NCBI GenBank assembly: GCA_026396975.1
Contig: JAPLVT010000047.1
Coordinates: 1-8,487, forward strand
Direction: 5' to 3'
Length of the DNA: 8,487 nucleotides
From: Candidatus Iainarchaeum sp.
Lineage (GTDB): Archaea > Iainarchaeota > Iainarchaeia > Iainarchaeales > GCA-2688035
Shown here piece by piece: positions 4,515-8,487 of the stretch (positions are counted from its first letter, which is position 1; each line of letters begins with the position of its first letter). The notes beneath the pieces were generated by a model. The model saw only the letters and a program-made list of their open reading frames with translations. It had not been told where the DNA came from and did no database searches. Both the position numbers and the translations under genes were made by a program.

Positions 4515-5108
4515 ATGGGTATGGGGGCATACAACCTTATCTTGAAGCGGCGCACAATAAGGCGCTTCCGGGACAAATCTGTCCCGCTCGTTCTGCTCAA
4601 AAAATGCGTTAACGCCGCGCGCGTTTCCCCGAGCGCACGGAACACGCAGGAGCTCGAATTCATAATAGTGCACAATAAGGGGCAGGCTGCAAAGGTCAAC
4701 GAGGCTGTCCGCTTCGGCGGCGCGGTGAGGGAAAAAGGCCGGGTGCAGGGGGAAGAGCCCAAGGCTTTCATTATCATTATCGCGGACAGGGCTCGGGCAA
4801 GCGAAGAATACACTGGCCCGAATGTCGGGATTGCGGCTGAGGCGATAACGCTTGCGGCGCTCGAAGCAGGCGTCGGAAGCTGCATAATGGGCGCGATTGA
4901 AAGGGAAAAAATCAAGGGCATTCTTGGAATACCAAACAACTATGCGCTGCCGCTCGCGATCGCGCTCGGCTACCCGAAAGAAAAGCCGAGGGCAGGGGAA
5001 ACGAAGGGCGGAAAGCTCGATTACTGGGTCGATGAGAAAGGAGTGCTGCACGTGCCGAAGCGCAGCCTGGGGGAAGTAATGCACATCGACCGCTTCGGCG
5101 GCAAGTGA
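4515..5108 (+). CDS. Nitroreductase-family FMN protein
   Basis: This 197-aa protein is full length for a single-domain nitroreductase, which uses FMN and NAD(P)H to reduce nitro compounds, quinones or flavins as a homodimer. Visible motifs are RRTIRRFRDKSVP (12-24, FMN phosphate contact), SPSARNTQ (38-45, the usual PS-x-x-NTQ flavin site), GIAAEAITLAALEAG (105-119), GSCIMGAIE (121-129) and IALGYPKEKP (149-158, the conserved C-terminal GYP). The C-terminus ends WVDEKGVLHVPKR, typical of the archaeal and clostridial branch. The ATG at 4515 has a TATA-like box 25 nt upstream and no Shine-Dalgarno sequence; an ATG at 4521 is an alternative. GC content is higher than in the left part of the window. 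The physiological substrate cannot be deduced. The next gene is 105 nt downstream with its own possible promoter. Confidence 0.88.
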   Translation: MGMGAYNLILKRRTIRRFRDKSVPLVLLKKCVNAARVSPSARNTQELEFIIVHNKGQAAKVNEAVRFGGAVREKGRVQGEEPKAFIIIIADRARASEEYTGPNVGIAAEAITLAALEAGVGSCIMGAIEREKIKGILGIPNNYALPLAIALGYPKEKPRAGETKGGKLDYWVDEKGVLHVPKRSLGEVMHIDRFGGK

Positions 5109-5137
5109 CATCCGCCGGCGCTGCGCACGCTACAGCA

Positions 5138-5149
5138 CCACGGCCGTGG
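5138..5149. repeat. Perfect 12-bp palindrome upstream of the glycosidase-like gene
   Basis: CCACGGCCGTGG is perfectly self-complementary and lies in the 105-nt gap after the nitroreductase gene, 64 nt before the next ATG. It is upstream of the probable TATA box, where an activator could bind. It could also be a chance product of the GC-rich context. Confidence 0.35.
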
Positions 5150-5180
5150 CTTAATGCGCAAAGTCGCGCGCGGGCAAACA

Positions 5181-5187
5181 CTTAAAT
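5181..5187 (+). promoter_or_regulatory. Possible TATA box of the glycosidase-like gene
   Basis: CTTAAAT is centred about 30 nt before the ATG at 5214 in a locally AT-rich stretch within an otherwise GC-rich gap. A second candidate, CTTTAAG at 5192-5198, is too close for a leaderless start. No Shine-Dalgarno sequence precedes the ATG. Confidence 0.35.
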
Positions 5188-5213
5188 TGAACTTTAAGGC
5201 TTAATCTTATTTT

Positions 5214-6290
5214 ATGCACCAACAAATCGATTTGCAGAATCTGCCGCCGGTAAAGCTAAACCATCTGCGGCTGCTCACGGACAGCACGGGAATAATACAG
5301 CACGCGACGCACGGCGTTGTAAGCTACAAAAGCGGCTATACTGTGGATGACAACGCGCGGGCGCTTATTGCTGTGCTGCGCTTCCACAACCTGCTTAACG
5401 GCATGGACAGTGAGACGCTTGCGATGATTTACCTCGGATTTTTGCACTATACCCAGCAGCCCGATGGAATATTCCATAACACTGTTTCTTTCGAAAGGGC
5501 TTTCGTGCAGGAAGAGCCGACCTGGGACTGTTACGGCAGGGCGCTTTGGGCATGCGGCTATGCTGTCGACAGCAGGCTTTATGAGAACGCAAAGGCGACC
5601 GCGAAAAAAATGCTTGACGACGCGCTCCAGAATATAAGCAAGTTGGAAGACGCGCGGCCTGTCGCTTTCGCGTTAATGGGCCTGCACCATTATTTTCATG
5701 CAAAGCCCGAGCAATCCGACCTGAAAGAGAAAATTATCCTGCTCGGGGACAAGCTGCTTGCGCTCCTGCAACAAAGCAGCTCCGAGGGCTGGTTCTGGTT
5801 TGAGGACGCGCTTACTTATTGCAACGCGCGGCTGCCGCACGCGCTCTTCCTCGCTTTCGAGTCCACGAAAGAGCGGCGTTTCCTGGATGCCGCGGAGCAA
5901 AGCTTCCGCTTTCTGGAGGAAAAAACAGTAGAAGGTGAAATTTTCATTCCTGTTGGGCAGAACGGCTGGCTTCCAAAGGGCGGCGCAAAAGCGCTTTTTG
6001 ACCAGCAGCCGATCGAAGCCAGCAGCATGGTCGAGGCCGCTGTCGCGGCATTCAAGGCAAACGGAAAAGAGCGCTACAAGAAAACAGCGCTGACTGCTTT
6101 TGAGTGGTTTTTCGGCAGAAACTCGCTCGGAGCAAAGCTTTACGACGAAACAAACGGCGGCTGCTTCGACGGCCTCACTGAGACAGAAGTCAACCTGAAC
6201 CAGGGTGCGGAAAGCACAATCGCTTATTTGTCAGCGAGGCTGAGCGTGGAAGAGCTTGCGAGGACAGAACAGCGCTCGCTCAACCATTAG
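5214..6290 (+). CDS. Six-hairpin-glycosidase-like protein
   Basis: This 358-aa protein resembles the alpha/alpha-barrel domain often found fused to or beside group 4 glycosyltransferases in bacteria. Markers are HLRLLTDSTGIIQHA (17-31), GYTVDDNARALI (41-52, with adjacent Asp45/Asp46), TWDCYGRALWACGY (103-116), WFWFEDALTYCNARLPHAL, then GQNGWLPKGG and FDQQPIEASSMVEAA, and NLNQGAESTIAYL near the end. Repeated helix pairs with aromatic and acidic motifs are what a six-hairpin toroid shows. The acidic residues could bind sugar or act in catalysis, but no activity is known to me for the family. There is no signal peptide, so it is cytoplasmic. No glycosyltransferase gene is visible in the window, so it may act alone. 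The TAG stop overlaps the porB stop by 4 bp, tail to tail. The start is supported by the family-like N-terminus and a possible TATA box. Confidence 0.72.
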   Translation: MHQQIDLQNLPPVKLNHLRLLTDSTGIIQHATHGVVSYKSGYTVDDNARALIAVLRFHNLLNGMDSETLAMIYLGFLHYTQQPDGIFHNTVSFERAFVQEEPTWDCYGRALWACGYAVDSRLYENAKATAKKMLDDALQNISKLEDARPVAFALMGLHHYFHAKPEQSDLKEKIILLGDKLLALLQQSSSEGWFWFEDALTYCNARLPHALFLAFESTKERRFLDAAEQSFRFLEEKTVEGEIFIPVGQNGWLPKGGAKALFDQQPIEASSMVEAAVAAFKANGKERYKKTALTAFEWFFGRNSLGAKLYDETNGGCFDGLTETEVNLNQGAESTIAYLSARLSVEELARTEQRSLNH

Positions 6291-7201
6291 AACAGGACGT
6301 CGAAGCATTTTTTTCCTTCGATTCCGAGCAGGAACTCGTATCGCTCGTCGACGTATTTCTGTATGCGCTCTACTTCCTCCGCGCTGAGGTGCTTGAACCT
6401 TCCCTGCATCTGCAGGTATTCTTTCACTGGCTTTGCGGCCTCTTTCTCGACTTTCTGCGTGAACTTGAGCACGCCGTTCTCAATCTCGTACACAGGGAAA
6501 ATCCTTGTCTGGATTGCTAGCCGCGCGATTTCAATGCTGTTTTCGCCCGCGATATACCATCCTGTCGGGCAAGGCGAGTAAGCAAGGATAAAAGAAGGTC
6601 CTTCGGCCCCAAGCGCTTTTTTCATTTTCCTGTGCAAATCAAGTATGTTCGCAGGCGAAGCGGTTGCAACGTAGCGCGCGCCGTGTGAAGCCACAATAAG
6701 CGGCAGCGGCTTTTTCGGCTCCTGCTTTCCGTGCACTTTGCTGCCCGCGGGCGAGGTTGTAGTGTTCGCGAGGAACGGCGTCGCGCCGCTTCTCTGCACG
6801 CCTGTGTTCATGTAAGCCTCGTTGTCAGTGCAAACGTAAGTGAATTTGTGCCCCCTTTCAATCGCACCGCTTAGCGCGCCAAAGCCAATGTCAAAGGAAG
6901 CCCCATCCCCCCCGAGCACAAGGAGGTTGACTCCTTCCCTTTTCCCCTGCGTTTTCAGTGCTGCGTCAATTCCCGATGCCACTGCGCTGTTGTTTTCGAA
7001 TGCAACGTGAATCCAAGGCACTTTCCACGCGGTTTCGGGGTATGGCGTGCTAATTACTTCCATGCAGCCGGTCGCCATCACAGCAATAGTGTTCGGCCCC
7101 GCTGCTTTCATCACGTGCCTTATTACAACAGCTTCGCCGCATCCGCTGCAAGCCCTGTGCCCGCTTGCGAAGTATTCCTCATAGGGAATTCCCATTACCA
7201 T
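6287..7201 (-). CDS. porB: Pyruvate:ferredoxin oxidoreductase, beta subunit
   Basis: This is the TPP- and [4Fe-4S]-binding subunit of the enzyme that turns pyruvate and CoA into acetyl-CoA and CO2 with reduction of ferredoxin. Counting from ATG 7201 (304 aa): YFASGHRACSGCG (10-22, cluster Cys18 and Cys21), ATGCMEV (Cys46), the TPP/Mg motif GGDGASFDIGFG (97-108) through TDNEAYMNTGVQRS (125-138), and YSPCPTGW with Cys211, the fourth cluster cysteine. The C-terminus runs EVERIQKYVDERYEFL. The start is uncertain: GTG 7297 would overlap porA by 13 nt, ATG 7225 adds 8 residues, and ATG 7195 gives MGIPYEEYF. I took 7201 because family members begin just before this motif. Pyruvate specificity is inferred from overall resemblance; a related 2-oxoacid is possible. 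Confidence 0.92.
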   Translation of the reverse strand: MVMGIPYEEYFASGHRACSGCGEAVVIRHVMKAAGPNTIAVMATGCMEVISTPYPETAWKVPWIHVAFENNSAVASGIDAALKTQGKREGVNLLVLGGDGASFDIGFGALSGAIERGHKFTYVCTDNEAYMNTGVQRSGATPFLANTTTSPAGSKVHGKQEPKKPLPLIVASHGARYVATASPANILDLHRKMKKALGAEGPSFILAYSPCPTGWYIAGENSIEIARLAIQTRIFPVYEIENGVLKFTQKVEKEAAKPVKEYLQMQGRFKHLSAEEVERIQKYVDERYEFLLGIEGKKCFDVLF

Positions 7202-7256
7202 CCTGCCCTTATTTCCTTTTTCCATAAAAACCACAATTTTTTTCTTTTCACGAGGA

Positions 7257-7277
7257 TTTTCTTTTCGTAAAAGAAAA
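7257..7277 (-). repeat. Perfect 9-bp inverted repeat between porA and porB
   Basis: TTTTCTTTT and AAAAGAAAA flank a 3-nt loop just after the porA stop. The stem is almost all A-T, so an RNA hairpin would be weak. It could set mRNA processing or stability between subunits. If porB started at GTG 7297 it would instead be coding. Confidence 0.4.
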
Positions 7278-7284
7278 GGCTCTT

Positions 7285-8430
7285 TTACAGCAGCCACTCT
7301 CCCCTTGGCTTTCCCTCGATCAAATTGTTGAGCGCTTTTTTCAGGTGCTGCACAGTGATATCCCTTCCGCCCAATCCGGCGATGTAATTCGTTATCGTTA
7401 TGTCATTGCAGTAAATAGTGCTCCTTACATCCGTGAAAAGCGGTCCCTCGAACCCGAGCGAAACATGCCTGTCTATCACGGCAGCTCCCTGCAGGTTGCG
7501 CATCGCGTCCTGCAGTTCCTTGCGCGGGAAAGGCCGCAGCGCCCTGACTCTTATCAGCCCGACTTTCTTTCCCTCTTTTCTCATTTCGTCAACCGCGACT
7601 CTTGCTGTTCCGCACAATCCACCCATTCCCACAAGCGCGAATTGCGCGTCTTCCATTCTGTAAAGCTCAAGCAGCCCGTCTCCATAGCCCCTGCCGAATT
7701 CTTTTGCAAATTCCTTGTTCACTTTCTTTATAACCTCAAGCGACGCAAGCATCGCTTCCTGCTGCTCTTTCTTGAAAAGCATGTAAGTGTCCGGGAATCC
7801 GACAGCGCCGATTGTAATCGGGTTTTTCGGGTCGAGCACGTACGGCGCCTTGAAAGGAGGCAGGAACGCATCAACCTTCTTCTGCTCAGGTAAGTCAATC
7901 GGCTCGAAAACATGCGTGAGCATGAAGCCATCGAGATTGACCATTGTTGGCAGCAGCACTCCCTTGTCCTCGCTGATTTTGTAAGCGTGAATAATAGTGT
8001 CGAGCGCTTCCTGGCTTGTGTGCGCGTACAATTGTATCCAGCCCTGGTCCCTGCAGCTGACAGAGTCGCTGTGGTCGTTCCAGATGTTCAGCGGCGCGCT
8101 CAAAGCCCTGTTTGCAACAGCCATCACAGTTGGCATCCTTAGGCCGCTTATTATAGGGAGCATTTCGAACATGTAAGCAAGCCCCTGGCTGCTTGTTGCA
8201 TTGAATGTTCTGCTTCCGGATGCGGCCGCACCAATCACTGCCGAGGCAGCGCTGTGCTCGGATTCAACATCAACCATGACAGCATCTAATTCGCCGTTCG
8301 CAATGAATTCCGCAATTCTTTCGGGAATATGGGTTGACGGCGTAATCGGATACATGGGGAAAACCTGCACCCTGCACAGCTTGGCGGCAATTGCAACGGC
8401 ATCCGAGCCTTCGATAACCTTCTTGGTCAT
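7285..8430 (-). CDS. porA: Pyruvate:ferredoxin oxidoreductase, alpha subunit
   Basis: This 381-aa alpha subunit supplies the pyrimidine-binding half of the TPP site and contacts CoA. The N-terminal domain has EGSDAVAIAAKLCRVQVFPMYPITPSTHIPERIAE (7-41), the family signature YPITP followed by THI. It continues with DVESEHSAASAVIGAAASGSRTFNATSSQGL, the conserved catalytic and TPP-activating region with the SEHSA and TSSQGL motifs, and IWNDHSDSVSCRDQGWIQLY. LPTMVNLDGFMLTHV follows at mid-protein. The C-terminal domain has VGMGGLCGTARVAVDEMR and VIDRHVSLGFEGPLF, typical of the 2-oxoacid:ferredoxin oxidoreductase group. The length is normal for a separate alpha subunit. The ATG overlaps the stop of the preceding ferredoxin-type gene as ATGA, showing a coupled operon. 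porB follows. The stop is TAA. Confidence 0.94.
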   Translation of the reverse strand: MTKKVIEGSDAVAIAAKLCRVQVFPMYPITPSTHIPERIAEFIANGELDAVMVDVESEHSAASAVIGAAASGSRTFNATSSQGLAYMFEMLPIISGLRMPTVMAVANRALSAPLNIWNDHSDSVSCRDQGWIQLYAHTSQEALDTIIHAYKISEDKGVLLPTMVNLDGFMLTHVFEPIDLPEQKKVDAFLPPFKAPYVLDPKNPITIGAVGFPDTYMLFKKEQQEAMLASLEVIKKVNKEFAKEFGRGYGDGLLELYRMEDAQFALVGMGGLCGTARVAVDEMRKEGKKVGLIRVRALRPFPRKELQDAMRNLQGAAVIDRHVSLGFEGPLFTDVRSTIYCNDITITNYIAGLGGRDITVQHLKKALNNLIEGKPRGEWLL

Positions 8431-8487
8431 TTTTTTTCAACCTCTTTCTCTATTGCCTTTACAGGGCACTCGTGCACGCAAATCATG
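8427..8487 (-). CDS. porD: Pyruvate:ferredoxin oxidoreductase, delta (ferredoxin-type) subunit, C-terminal end only
   Basis: Only the last 19 codons lie in the window, reading MICVHECPVKAIEKEVEKK and then TGA. The C-x3-CP spacing in CVHECP followed by VKAI is the end of a 4Fe-4S ferredoxin motif (CxxCxxCxxxCP), and a Lys/Glu tail is usual after it in PorD. The stop overlaps the porA start by ATGA. Position directly before porA fits the archaeal order gamma-delta-alpha-beta, in which PorD passes electrons from the catalytic subunits to external ferredoxin. The rest, and porG, should lie beyond the right edge. Confidence 0.82.
   Translation of the reverse strand, partial: MICVHECPVKAIEKEVEKK

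Noticed and set aside
4503..5111. A 202-residue open frame on the minus strand
   Set aside because: It is fully antisense to the nitroreductase, which has clear motifs and a promoter.
1..8487. tRNA or rRNA genes
   Set aside because: I found no T-loop-like GTTCRANNC with matching stems in any intergenic gap; hits such as near 3555 are inside coding sequence.

Overview
The window looks archaeal. Several genes have an AT-rich TATA-like box centred about 25-30 nt upstream of the start codon and no Shine-Dalgarno sequence, which is the usual archaeal leaderless arrangement. The right end is a pyruvate:ferredoxin oxidoreductase operon in the common archaeal order (delta-alpha-beta visible). The middle carries a UPF0282 metallo-beta-lactamase-fold protein, a family typical of archaea. 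Compact spacing (ATGA start/stop overlaps, a 4-bp tail-to-tail overlap) and a short PolX would suit a small-genome lineage such as a DPANN archaeon, but I cannot assign a taxon from the sequence.

Layout. 1-2135 is a visibly AT-richer, loosely packed stretch of small genes. It holds a truncated extracytoplasmic thioredoxin-like lipoprotein (WCTFC), a basic orphan protein, a membrane-anchored two-cysteine protein, a divergent 48-aa membrane protein, and a cysteine-rich thioredoxin-fold protein. A short repeat (ACCTNATCATCGCC) occurs three times here, always between genes. 2137-4439 is a GC-richer minus-strand operon: a TRASH-like zinc-finger protein, the UPF0282 hydrolase, then a PolX-family DNA polymerase. 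The PolX frame is interrupted by an in-frame TAG codon in its lyase domain, so it appears as two ORFs. 4515-6290 holds two plus-strand genes, a nitroreductase and a six-hairpin-glycosidase-like protein. 6287-8487 holds porB, porA and the 3' end of porD on the minus strand.

How the genes work together. The Por subunits form one enzyme: TPP-dependent oxidative decarboxylation of pyruvate to acetyl-CoA with electrons passed to ferredoxin. The left end has a thiol-redox flavour: a surface thioredoxin of the type that partners VKOR/DsbB-like quinone-linked enzymes, an anchored protein with two external cysteines, and a seven-cysteine thioredoxin-fold protein. UPF0282 and PolX are translationally coupled, but no shared function is known to me.

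The most unusual observation is the amber codon in polX: reading frame and family similarity continue unchanged on both sides of it, so it is a point stop and not a frameshift. TAG also ends at least two other complete genes here, so wholesale TAG reassignment is unlikely. I saw no rRNA, tRNA, CRISPR array or insertion sequence.
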